DNA of 11,914 nucleotides from Thermodesulfovibrio sp. (GTDB lineage Bacteria; Nitrospirota; Thermodesulfovibrionia; Thermodesulfovibrionales; Thermodesulfovibrionaceae): contig JAOAGU010000029.1 in NCBI GenBank assembly GCA_026415595.1, positions 248-12,161 on the forward strand, given 5' to 3'. The notes under the pieces were generated by a model. It searched no databases, was not told the origin of the DNA, and saw only the letters and a program-made list of their open reading frames with translations. Within the stretch, counting starts at the first letter, position 1; every line of letters begins with the position of its first letter. This document shows, one piece after another, positions 1-7,589 of this stretch. Made by a program: the position numbers and the translations under genes.

Positions 1-97
1 GGTTAATCATTTAAAGGCATTGTATAATCAAAAAATGGCAATGGCAAATTTGTTACTTGCCTCAGGACTTGATAAAGAAGAAAGGGAGGTTAAGTAA
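1..97 (+). CDS. C-terminal end of a TolC-like outer membrane efflux protein (partial)
   Basis: Only the last 31 codons are present, read from base 2 and ending with TAA at 95-97. The tail contains an A-L-Y-N-x-x-x-A-M-A-x-L-L-L-A-S-G pattern. This resembles the last helix of TolC-family outer membrane channel proteins, where a typical ending is ALYDYN..LA.LE.A.G. The stop codon shares its last base with the ATG of the next gene (TAATG), so the two are probably translationally coupled. A TolC-type channel upstream of a periplasmic lipid carrier would fit an envelope transport operon. The family call rests on about 25 residues and is tentative. Another helical envelope protein is possible. Confidence 0.5.
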   Translation, partial: VNHLKALYNQKMAMANLLLASGLDKEEREVK

Positions 98-714
98 TGA
101 AACAAAAAAAACTACTAATTGTGTTTTTAATTTTGCTATTTTTTTGCTCAGACTTTGTATTTGCATTATTATCACCTAAGGAACAGATTAAAAATACTGT
201 TGATAATGTAATAAACATTCTTAAAGACCCGAAGTATAAAGGAAAGGATAAAGTTCAGAAGAGAAGAGCAGCATTAAGAGCTGAGATAGGAAAAGTCTTT
301 GATTTTGAAGAAATGTCAAAACGTTCGCTTGGTATTTACTGGAAAGACAGAACCCCCCAGGAAAAAAGGGAATTTGTAGAGCTTTATAAAGATTTACTTG
401 AAAGGTCATACAGTGGGAAAATAGAGTCCTATACAGATGAAAAAGTTGTCTATTATGATGAAAAAATTGATAACAATAAATATGCAGAGGTAAGGACAAA
501 AATTATTACGACCGATAAAAAAGAGATTCCCATTGATTATAGACTTTATTTTAACGGAAAGGAATGGAGAGTCTATGATATAGTAATCGAAGGTGTAAGT
601 CTTGTGAGTAACTATCGTTCGCAATTCAATAAAATTATCAGAAATCACTCCTATCAGGAGCTGGTTAAAAGAATGAAATCAAAACAACAAGAAGAACTTT
701 TAAGGGAGAAATAA
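97..714 (+). CDS. mlaC: MlaC/Ttg2D family periplasmic phospholipid-binding protein
   Basis: The 205-residue product has a clear signal peptide: MKQKK, then a hydrophobic stretch to about residue 23, with a likely cut after F-V-F-A. The mature part follows the MlaC (Ttg2D, toluene tolerance) pattern. It starts with a helical segment ending in F-D-F-E-E-M at 68-73 and then S-L-G-x-Y-W at 77-82. Next comes the family signature in which T-P-Q-E-K-R-E-F-V is followed by a tyrosine-rich helix, and beta strands ending near V-Y-D-I-V-I-E-G-V-S-L. MlaC proteins ferry phospholipids across the periplasm between an outer membrane complex and the MlaFEDB ABC transporter in the inner membrane. No MlaD, MlaE or MlaF gene is in the window; they may lie upstream or elsewhere. 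A good ribosome site (GGGAGG, 84-89) precedes the ATG, which overlaps the previous stop by one base. Length matches the family. The family call is firm; the direction of transport is not determined here. Confidence 0.87.
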   Translation: MKQKKLLIVFLILLFFCSDFVFALLSPKEQIKNTVDNVINILKDPKYKGKDKVQKRRAALRAEIGKVFDFEEMSKRSLGIYWKDRTPQEKREFVELYKDLLERSYSGKIESYTDEKVVYYDEKIDNNKYAEVRTKIITTDKKEIPIDYRLYFNGKEWRVYDIVIEGVSLVSNYRSQFNKIIRNHSYQELVKRMKSKQQEELLREK

Positions 715-715
715 A

Positions 716-1234
716 ATGTATAGGTTAATATTATTGGAAAAAAATGATGTTATTTCAGAAATTCTAAAAGATACTCTATCAAACTTCTCCATGAAAAAAA
801 TAACAAATATTGATGAATTTTGGGTAAACTATAGTAGGATTAATCCTAATTACTTGATATTAGACGAGAACTTTAATGATATTGATCCTTTAGAGTTTTG
901 TAGAATTATCAGAGAAAAATATTCTTTTTTATTGCCAATTCTTATAGTTTTAAATTTTTATTCAACCGTTGACTTAGAAAAACTCAAAAGCTTAGGGGCA
1001 GATTACTTGGTAAAGCCTTTAAACAAAGAAGAAATAGTTGAAAAGATAGAATCTCGGCTTAAACCTTCAAGAGTTTTACCGATATTAAAAGAGAAAGAAA
1101 CAACTGAAAGATTTCAAATATCTTATGAAGAGATCATGGAGAAAATAAGACCTATTATAAAAGAAGAAGTTAAAGTAGAGGTATCTACTATTTTGAGACA
1201 ATTTCTGGAGGTTCTGGAAAGAAAAAATGTATGA
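716..1234 (+). CDS. Receiver-domain protein with degenerate acidic pocket and helical tail
   Basis: The 172-residue product starts with a CheY-like receiver domain (about 1-115). The phosphorylatable aspartate is probably D50, at the end of the N-Y-L-I-L-D strand. The conserved lysine is K100 in Y-L-V-K-P-L. The acidic pair that normally binds magnesium (usually D-D in V-D-D) is replaced by E8-K9, and the usual Thr/Ser after the fourth strand is replaced around N80. Phosphorylation may therefore be weakened or lost. Residues about 125-172 form a charged helical tail (I-R-P-I-I-K-E-E-V-K-V-E-V...) with no DNA-binding motif. This suggests protein-protein output or dimerisation. The gene starts one base after the mlaC stop with AGGGAGA just upstream, and its last 8 bases overlap the valS start. 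No partner kinase is adjacent; the kinase at 6423 is far downstream. The function is unknown. Confidence 0.8.
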   Translation: MYRLILLEKNDVISEILKDTLSNFSMKKITNIDEFWVNYSRINPNYLILDENFNDIDPLEFCRIIREKYSFLLPILIVLNFYSTVDLEKLKSLGADYLVKPLNKEEIVEKIESRLKPSRVLPILKEKETTERFQISYEEIMEKIRPIIKEEVKVEVSTILRQFLEVLERKNV

Positions 1235-4055
1235 AAAAGAAATTTCTATCGCTGAATCGTACAAACCACTTGGCATTGAAATAAAACTTTATAAGGCATG
1301 GGAAGAGAGAGGTTTTTTTAAGCCAGACCTTGATCCTAAAAAGCCTGCATATTCAATAGTAATACCCCCACCTAATGTGACAGGCACTCTCCATATGGGG
1401 CATGCTTTAAATGTCACATTACAGGATATTCTTATAAGATGGAAAAGAATGCTTGGCTATAGTGCTTTGTGGCTTCCCGGAACGGACCATGCAGGAATAG
1501 CAACGCAAAATGTTGTAGAAAAACAGTTATTGCAGGAAGGAATGGATAGATATACCTTAGGAAGAGATGTTTTTCTTCAAAGAGTATGGCAGTGGAAGGA
1601 ATCCTGTGGTGGAAGAATAATAGATCAGCTCAAAAGAATAGGTGCTTCCTGTGACTGGTCACGACTTCGCTTTACTATGGATGAAGGTCTTAGCCAAGCA
1701 GTTAAAGAGGTTTTTCTTAGGCTTTTTGAGGAAGGATTAATTTATAGAGATTTAAGACTTATTAATTGGTGTCCGAGATGTCATACTGCACTGTCAGACC
1801 TTGAGGTTGAACATGAAGAGCTTGAAGGAAAGCTATACTATATTAAATATCCACTGAAAGATGATCCTGACCAGCATGTTATGGTTGCAACAACACGTCC
1901 CGAGACAATGCTTGGAGACACAGCAGTTGCTGTTAATCCAGAGGATAAAAGATATAGAAATTTTATTGGAAAAACTCTAACCTTACCACTTATAAATAGA
2001 GAAATCCCTGTTATTGCTGACTCTGCAGTTGATATGGAATTTGGAACAGGTGCTGTAAAAGTAACTCCTTGTCATGATTTTAATGATTCTGAGATGGCTC
2101 AAAGGCATAATCTCCCCTATGTATGTGTTATAGATGAAGAAGGCAGAATGACTGATGAAGCGGGTAAATATAAGGGACTAAAAAGATATGAGGCAAGAAA
2201 TAAAATTGTTAATGACCTTACAGAGCTTGGACTCCTTGAAAAAATTGAAAAATACAGACATGCAGTAGGTCACTGCTACAGATGCAAGACAGTGATAGAG
2301 CCCTTTCAGACTGTTCAATGGTATGTGAAAATAAAGCCTCTTGCAGAAGAAGCTGTAAAAGTGGTTGAGGAAGGCAAAATAAGATTTATCCCCGAAGTAT
2401 GGATTAATAACTACTATGCCTGGATGAAAGATATTAAAGACTGGTGTATATCTCGGCAACTTTGGTGGGGACACAGAATTCCGGTCTGGTATTGTGCGAA
2501 ATGTAAGGCAAAAAATGGTAAGGAGCAGGGTGATTTAATAGAAATTCTATTTTATAAACCTGTAACACTTAATGGCAGAGAAATATGGGGTGGAAGCTTC
2601 AATGAATTGAGGAAACTCGGGATTTTAAGAGAAGAAATAGAGCAAAGAGCAAAAATTATTAAAATACCAAGAGACATTAATCCCATTGCAAGTAGAGATG
2701 AAATCCAAATCTGTCCTAATTGTGGAACGGAAGAGCTTATTCAGGATCCTGATGTTCTTGATACATGGTTTTCATCAGCATTATGGCCCTTTTCTACCTT
2801 AGGATGGCCAGAGGAAACAGAGGATTTAAAGAGATTTTATCCTACCAGTGTTCTTGTCACAGGCTTTGACATAATATTTTTCTGGGTTGCAAGAATGATT
2901 ATGATGGGAATGAAGTTTATGAAAGATGTACCTTTTAGAGATGTTTACATACATGCACTTGTGAGAGACTCAAAGGGACAGAAGATGAGTAAATCAAAAG
3001 GCAATGTAATAGACCCACTTGTGATGATAGAAAAATATGGAGCAGATGCTTTTAGATTTACCTTGGCTGCTTTTGCAGCACAGGGAAGGGACATTAAATT
3101 TTCAGAGGAAAGAGTAGTAGGATACAGGCACTTTATAAATAAAATATGGAATGCTATGAAGTTTATTATGAGTTTTGCTCATTTAAGAACAAAAGATAAT
3201 GTTACTGTTGAAGAATTAAGCTCTTTAAAGGATAAATGGATTTTATCAAAACTTTCCGATGCAATACATGAAACAAATAGGTCACTTGAAGCCTACAGGT
3301 TCAATGATGCTGCAGATGTGATTTATCAGTTCTTATGGCATGAATTCTGTGATTGGTATATAGAGCTTTCTAAGGTTACTCTTTATTCTGAAGAACAAAA
3401 CAAAGAAGATACTGTAAACTGTCTTTTCTTTATATTTGAAAATATTCTAAAGCTTCTTCATCCATTTATGCCCTATGTGACAGAAGAAATATGGCTTAAT
3501 ATTCTTAAGAAAGAAAGTTCTATCATGGTTGCACCATACCCGACAGCGGAGACAATAGCTAAGGATGAAGAGGCAGTTAAAAAAATGGAATACATAATTG
3601 AAGCGATATCAGGAATAAGAAGCATTAGAGGAGAGTTGAATATTCCACCTTCAGTAAATCTTGAAGTTTTTATAAGAACATTAACAACACAGGCAAATGA
3701 TGTATTAAATCAAGGAGACAAATTTATTTTAAAGCTTGCAAAAGCAAAAGAACTGAAAATAGCAGAAGATATTGTAAGACAAAAGGGTTCTGCAATTTCT
3801 GTAAAGAAGGATTTTGAGATTTACATCCCTATTAAAGATATGATAGATATTAACCAGGAAAAAAGAAGACTTATAAAGGAACTTCATAAAACAGAGCAGG
3901 ACATAAATTTTTTAAATAAAAAACTCATGAATGAAGACTTTATAAAAAATGCACCGAAGGATGTGGTTGAGAAGGATAAAGAAAAATATGAAGAACTTTT
4001 AACAAGACGTGATAAAATAAAAGAGAATCTTAAGGTTCTTGAAGAAATCACTTAG
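1227..4055 (+). CDS. valS: Valyl-tRNA synthetase
   Basis: This class I aminoacyl-tRNA synthetase attaches valine to tRNA-Val in the cytoplasm. The 942-residue product has P-P-P-N-V-T-G-x-L-H-M-G-H with the HIGH-type motif H-M-G-H at 56-59, and the K-M-S-K-S loop at 586-590. The CP1 editing domain is marked by T-T-R-P-E-T-M-L-G-D-T at about 222 and G-T-G-A-V-K-V-T-P-C-H-D. D-V-L-D-T-W-F-S-S-A-L-W-P precedes the catalytic second half. An anticodon-binding domain follows, then a C-terminal coiled coil (about 870-942) typical of ValS. Cysteine pairs (C-P-R-C, C-Y-R-C, C-A-K-C, C-P-N-C) suggest zinc knuckles as in thermophile-type ValS. The spacer between the last two pairs is about 69 residues (2505-2711), some 50 longer than I recall for Thermus, and this explains much of the extra length. 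The start overlaps the previous gene by 8 bases, with GGAGG at 1206-1210. Confidence 0.98.
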   Translation: MYEKEISIAESYKPLGIEIKLYKAWEERGFFKPDLDPKKPAYSIVIPPPNVTGTLHMGHALNVTLQDILIRWKRMLGYSALWLPGTDHAGIATQNVVEKQLLQEGMDRYTLGRDVFLQRVWQWKESCGGRIIDQLKRIGASCDWSRLRFTMDEGLSQAVKEVFLRLFEEGLIYRDLRLINWCPRCHTALSDLEVEHEELEGKLYYIKYPLKDDPDQHVMVATTRPETMLGDTAVAVNPEDKRYRNFIGKTLTLPLINREIPVIADSAVDMEFGTGAVKVTPCHDFNDSEMAQRHNLPYVCVIDEEGRMTDEAGKYKGLKRYEARNKIVNDLTELGLLEKIEKYRHAVGHCYRCKTVIEPFQTVQWYVKIKPLAEEAVKVVEEGKIRFIPEVWINNYYAWMKDIKDWCISRQLWWGHRIPVWYCAKCKAKNGKEQGDLIEILFYKPVTLNGREIWGGSFNELRKLGILREEIEQRAKIIKIPRDINPIASRDEIQICPNCGTEELIQDPDVLDTWFSSALWPFSTLGWPEETEDLKRFYPTSVLVTGFDIIFFWVARMIMMGMKFMKDVPFRDVYIHALVRDSKGQKMSKSKGNVIDPLVMIEKYGADAFRFTLAAFAAQGRDIKFSEERVVGYRHFINKIWNAMKFIMSFAHLRTKDNVTVEELSSLKDKWILSKLSDAIHETNRSLEAYRFNDAADVIYQFLWHEFCDWYIELSKVTLYSEEQNKEDTVNCLFFIFENILKLLHPFMPYVTEEIWLNILKKESSIMVAPYPTAETIAKDEEAVKKMEYIIEAISGIRSIRGELNIPPSVNLEVFIRTLTTQANDVLNQGDKFILKLAKAKELKIAEDIVRQKGSAISVKKDFEIYIPIKDMIDINQEKRRLIKELHKTEQDINFLNKKLMNEDFIKNAPKDVVEKDKEKYEELLTRRDKIKENLKVLEEIT

Positions 4056-4064
4056 GAGGAAAAA

Positions 4065-4544
4065 ATGGAAGAAAGAATAGAAATTGAAAGTCAGAATATG
4101 GATATAGTTGAAGCAGAGTTTATGACCGTAAAGCAAAGTACTATTCGTGCATTAGAGGCAGGCAATGCAGAGATGCAACAGGTATGTGCCTTAAGTGTTG
4201 ATGCAGAAAAGGCTGAAATAACTCAGGGAGCTATAGGTTTTGTAAAATCCAGTGAACTAAACATGAATCAATGTATATGTGGAGTCTCTATTGGAGAAAA
4301 AACTGAGATAAACTTTTCATTTTGTCCAATGGCAATTGGAGGAGAGGAGGCGAAGGTTAAAAGATCTGCTGCTGGTGCTATAGTTGGAAATAATATAGAT
4401 GTTAAAAATTCAGCAGCTTTGATAGTGGTTGGGAAAAATATTGAAGGCAATATCACAACTCTTTTTGATTGGAAAAGTGCTCTTGCAGTTACAGCAGTTG
4501 CTGGAGGAATTTTTGGACTTTTAAGACTTTTTCTTAGAAAATAA
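4065..4544 (+). CDS. Small repeat protein with predicted beta-solenoid and C-terminal membrane anchor
   Basis: I do not recognise this 159-residue product as a named family. Residues 22-127 divide into seven units of 15 residues (one of 16). Each unit begins with a hydrophobic residue (V/M/I) and typically ends in a Glu, Asp, Asn or Lys. A small residue (S, G, A or C) recurs near position 4 and another hydrophobic patch near 9-10. This regular period is what a parallel beta-helix or bactofilin-like solenoid would show. Residues about 137-156 are hydrophobic and followed by R/K, so they look like a C-terminal transmembrane anchor with no N-terminal signal. The solenoid would then face the cytoplasm if tail-anchored. 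Four cysteines lie within the repeats (41, 70, 72, 87). A strong AGGAGGA (4054-4060) overlaps the valS stop. The stop shares one base with the nadC start. Function is unknown; a polymerising scaffold or membrane adaptor is conceivable but not shown. Confidence 0.88.
   Translation: MEERIEIESQNMDIVEAEFMTVKQSTIRALEAGNAEMQQVCALSVDAEKAEITQGAIGFVKSSELNMNQCICGVSIGEKTEINFSFCPMAIGGEEAKVKRSAAGAIVGNNIDVKNSAALIVVGKNIEGNITTLFDWKSALAVTAVAGGIFGLLRLFLRK
4128..4445 (+). repeat. Seven tandem 15-residue protein repeats
   Basis: Repeat units start at residues 22, 37, 52, 67, 82, 98 and 113 of the protein encoded at 4065-4544. The unit at 82 has 16 residues and the others have 15. Examples are V-K-R-S-A-A-G-A-I-V-G-N-N-I-D and V-K-N-S-A-A-L-I-V-V-G-K-N-I-E. 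The last two units are the most alike. The period is visible in protein; at the DNA level the units have diverged, so the expansion is old. Confidence 0.72.
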
Positions 4545-5401
4545 TGTTCTATCCTCTTGTTGATGAACTTTTTAAGCTCTCTATTTTAGAAGACATAGGA
4601 AGCGGAGATATAACATCACAACTTATAGTTCCTGAAGATTGTATTTCAAAGGCTCAGATAATTTGTAAGGAAGACTGTTTTTTAGCAGGACTACCTTTTG
4701 TAAAACGGTTTTTTTATATTTTATCCCAAAACTTCGGACTTCAACCTAATGCTATAGAATTTAAAGCGTATTGCAAAGATGGAGATTTTATTGAAAAGGG
4801 AAAAATTATAGCAGAACTCACAGGGAATGCAAGATTACTTCTTGCAGGAGAACGTATCGCTCTTAATATTCTTCAAAGACTTTCTGGTATTGCTACATTA
4901 ACGGCAGAGTTTGTGAGAAGAACAAAAGACTTTAATGTAAAAATTCTTGATACAAGGAAAACAACACCTGGATTAAGATTTATGGAAAAGTATGCAGTCC
5001 GTGTGGGTGGTGGACATAATCATCGTTTTGCCCTTTATGATGCTATTCTCATAAAGGACAATCATATTAAAATCGCAGGTTCTGTGAAGGAGGCTTTAAG
5101 TAGAGTTAAAAAGAATTTTTTTCATCAAAAGGTGGAAGCGGAAGTGAAAAATCTTGAAGAACTAAAAGATGCAATTTCCTCAGGAGCAGATATCGTTATG
5201 CTTGATAATATGGATATTGATATGATGAAAGAGGCTGTTAGGATTGCAAAAGGTGTGGTTCTTCTTGAAGCATCTGGTGGTGTAACTCTTGATAATATCA
5301 GTGAAATAGCATCTACAGGTGTAGATTTTATATCCATAGGAGCATTAACTCATTCTGCAAGGGCTGTGGATATTAGCATGAAAATTAAGGAGATCCTATG
5401 A
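4544..5401 (+). CDS. nadC: Quinolinate phosphoribosyltransferase (nicotinate-nucleotide pyrophosphorylase, carboxylating)
   Basis: NadC converts quinolinate and PRPP to nicotinate mononucleotide, CO2 and pyrophosphate in de novo NAD synthesis. The 285-residue length is normal. Recognisable elements in order: an N-terminal L-x-E-D-I-G-x-G-D-I-T-S; an open-faced sandwich domain; G-E-R-I-A-L-N-I-L-Q-R-L-S-G-I-A-T; the substrate-binding D-T-R-K-T at 136-140; R-x-G-G-G-H-N-H-R at 153-161; and K-D-N-H at 171-174. Then come the barrel strands with E-A-E-V, I-V-M-L-D-N-M, L-L-E-A-S-G-G-V and I-S-I-G-A-L-T-H-S. The ATG overlaps the preceding TAA by one base and there is no clear Shine-Dalgarno sequence, so translation is probably coupled to the upstream repeat protein. 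The end overlaps purM by four bases (ATGA). nadA and nadB are not in the window. Confidence 0.97.
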   Translation: MFYPLVDELFKLSILEDIGSGDITSQLIVPEDCISKAQIICKEDCFLAGLPFVKRFFYILSQNFGLQPNAIEFKAYCKDGDFIEKGKIIAELTGNARLLLAGERIALNILQRLSGIATLTAEFVRRTKDFNVKILDTRKTTPGLRFMEKYAVRVGGGHNHRFALYDAILIKDNHIKIAGSVKEALSRVKKNFFHQKVEAEVKNLEELKDAISSGADIVMLDNMDIDMMKEAVRIAKGVVLLEASGGVTLDNISEIASTGVDFISIGALTHSARAVDISMKIKEIL

Positions 5402-6426
5402 GTATTACTTATAAAAAGGCTGGTGTTGACATTGATGAGGCAGACAGATTTATTAGTATGATTTCTCCCATGGTTAAAACCACTTTTCGCAAGGAAGTCT
5501 TGACTGATATAGGACTTTTTGCTGGACTTTTCAAATTAGATATCAAAAAGTATAAAGAACCAATTCTTGTAAGCGGAACAGACGGTGTTGGAACAAAACT
5601 AAAAATAGCCTTCCAAGCAGATAAACATGACACAGTTGGAATTGACCTTGTTGCTATGTGTGTGAATGATATTTTAACCTTGGGTGCAGAACCTCTCTTT
5701 TTCCTTGATTATTTTGCTACTGGAAAACTTAGTCCTGAAAAGGCATCTCAAGTTATAAAAGGCATTGTGGAAGGCTGCAAACAGGCAGGCTGTGCTTTAA
5801 TAGGAGGTGAAACAGCCGAACTGCCTGGTTTTTATAAAAAAAATGAATACGACCTTGCAGGTTTTGCTGTAGGAATTGTTGAAAAGGATGAAATTATAAA
5901 TGGTTCGGAGATAAAGGAAGGAGATGCGATTATTGGTTTAGCGTCATCGGGATTACACAGTAATGGGTTCTCTCTTGTAAGAAAAGTTTTTTTTGACATG
6001 GGGAAGTTTAAACTCGAGCAATATATTCCTGAACTTGGCTGCAGTCTTGCAGAAGAATTACTTAAGCCAACTAAGATTTATGTTGATGCCTATTTTGCTC
6101 TTAAAGAAAGAGTAAGGATTAAGGGTATGGCGCATATAACAGGAGGAGGTATTCCGGGGAACTTACCAAGAATTTTTCCATCAACTATAACTGCCGTCAT
6201 TTATAAAAATAGCTGGCAGCCTCTACCAATTTTCCAATTAGTCCAAAATATAGGTAAAATAAGTGATGCTGAGATGCTTAAGGTTTTCAACATGGGAATT
6301 GGTTATATATTTGTAATTGAAAATGATCATATAAAAAAGGCTTTAAATATTTTAAATAGAAAAGGCTATGAAGCCTATTTAATAGGCAATGCTATAAAGA
6401 GAAAAGGAAAAATAAAAATACAATGA
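5398..6426 (+). CDS. purM: Phosphoribosylformylglycinamidine cyclo-ligase (AIR synthetase)
   Basis: PurM closes the imidazole ring in de novo purine synthesis, converting FGAM and ATP to aminoimidazole ribonucleotide. The 342-residue product has the normal length and all main motifs. These are Y-K-K-A-G-V-D-I-D at the N terminus, S-G-T-D-G-V-G-T-K-L-K (nucleotide binding), G-I-D-L-V-A-M-C-V-N-D-I, G-G-E-T-A-E-L-P-G, G-L-A-S-S-G-L-H-S-N-G-F-S-L-V-R and H-I-T-G-G-G-I-P-G-N-L-P-R. The start overlaps nadC by ATGA and has a good AAGGAG site (5387-5392) inside nadC. The stop overlaps the kinase start, again by ATGA. No other purine gene is nearby, so the linkage seems to be operon packing and not a pathway cluster. 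Confidence 0.97.
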   Translation: MSITYKKAGVDIDEADRFISMISPMVKTTFRKEVLTDIGLFAGLFKLDIKKYKEPILVSGTDGVGTKLKIAFQADKHDTVGIDLVAMCVNDILTLGAEPLFFLDYFATGKLSPEKASQVIKGIVEGCKQAGCALIGGETAELPGFYKKNEYDLAGFAVGIVEKDEIINGSEIKEGDAIIGLASSGLHSNGFSLVRKVFFDMGKFKLEQYIPELGCSLAEELLKPTKIYVDAYFALKERVRIKGMAHITGGGIPGNLPRIFPSTITAVIYKNSWQPLPIFQLVQNIGKISDAEMLKVFNMGIGYIFVIENDHIKKALNILNRKGYEAYLIGNAIKRKGKIKIQ

Positions 6427-7589
6427 AATCAGTTCAAGTAGAAGCCTTTTTAAATGAAATTTTATTGAGATTTATAGATTTCCACTTAGAGCCTTTGGTT
6501 ATATTTGACCCTGAAAGATACGAAATTCTTTATTTGAATGAAAAAGCAAGAGATTTTTTAGGAAATATTTCTGATTTATCAGCCCTTTTTCAAGAAGATG
6601 AATATCTTAATTTTATAAAATTAATCAGAGACTGTTATACAATAGAGGAAAAGAGGGTTATTAGTTTTAAAAGAGAAGGTAATACAAAGGGAATTTTGCT
6701 TTTTAATTTATATCCTATTGCTTTTGATAATTACAGAACGGTAATTTTTACTTTTTGCGATATTACTGAGAAAATTAAACATAAGGAAGAAAAACGCAGG
6801 AAAAATGCACAGCTAATACTTCAAGACAAACTAAAATCAATAGACTTTGTTACCTCAAGCATATCCCATGAAATAAATAATATCTGTAATTTTATGATAA
6901 ATAATTTTAGAATTACCTTTCAGGCATGGAATGATGTATTAAATCTAATTAGAGAATATGAAGAGGAAAATGGTGAGTTTATAGTTGGTGGCATTTCTTC
7001 TTCAGAAGTTGACAAAGTTATACCAAGACTGATGATATCCCTTATTGATGGAATTAATAGAATTTCTGATACCATAGATAATTTTAAAAGATATGTAAGA
7101 GAAGGACTTAAATCTGATTTTTCTTTAATTTTTGTTAATGATGTTATAAGAAGGGTTGTTGCAATTCTTAACCATCATATTGTTCTGTATACTGAAAATT
7201 TTAATATTAATCTTGAAGAGTCTTTACCCAAAATAAAGGGTAATTTACAAAAATTAGAGCAGGTGATTATCAATTTACTGATAAATGCACTGCAGTCATT
7301 ACCAGATAGACAAAGAGGAGTTTATATTTCTACAGGTCTTGAAGGAGAGAAAGTCTACATAGAAATAAAAGATGAGGGAATGGGAATTCCTAAACACATA
7401 ATGCCTTATATTTTTGAACCCTTTTTTTCAACCAAATACTCCACAGGGGGTTCTGGACTCGGACTTTATTTATCAAAGTCTATTATTGAGGAGTTTGGAG
7501 GAGAAATTATAGTTAATTCAGAGGAAAATATTGGAACCACAGTAAAAGTTTATCTTCCACATGAGTCTATTCAATATGGAAAATTTTAA
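6423..7589 (+). CDS. Soluble PAS-domain sensor histidine kinase
   Basis: The 388-residue product has no transmembrane segment or signal peptide, so it should sense a cytoplasmic cue. Residues about 15-118 look like a PAS domain (P-L-V-I-F-D-P-E, then I-L-Y-L-N-E-K-A, ending F-C-D-I-T-E-K). A linker helix leads to the dimerisation domain with the phospho-acceptor H149 in S-I-S-H-E-I-N-N. This domain carries an extended segment containing A-W-N-D-V and E-E-N-G-E-F-I-V-G-G-I, seen in a subgroup of kinases that pair with NtrC-type regulators. The ATPase domain shows an N box (V-I-I-N-L-L-I-N-A-L-Q-S-L), D-E-G-M-G-I, I-F-E-P-F-F-S-T-K and G-G-S-G-L-G-L. It overlaps purM by four bases and the response regulator gene by 29 bases, so the latter is very probably its partner. 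The signal is unknown. The start ATG has only a weak purine-rich upstream site. Confidence 0.93.
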   Translation: MKSVQVEAFLNEILLRFIDFHLEPLVIFDPERYEILYLNEKARDFLGNISDLSALFQEDEYLNFIKLIRDCYTIEEKRVISFKREGNTKGILLFNLYPIAFDNYRTVIFTFCDITEKIKHKEEKRRKNAQLILQDKLKSIDFVTSSISHEINNICNFMINNFRITFQAWNDVLNLIREYEEENGEFIVGGISSSEVDKVIPRLMISLIDGINRISDTIDNFKRYVREGLKSDFSLIFVNDVIRRVVAILNHHIVLYTENFNINLEESLPKIKGNLQKLEQVIINLLINALQSLPDRQRGVYISTGLEGEKVYIEIKDEGMGIPKHIMPYIFEPFFSTKYSTGGSGLGLYLSKSIIEEFGGEIIVNSEENIGTTVKVYLPHESIQYGKF

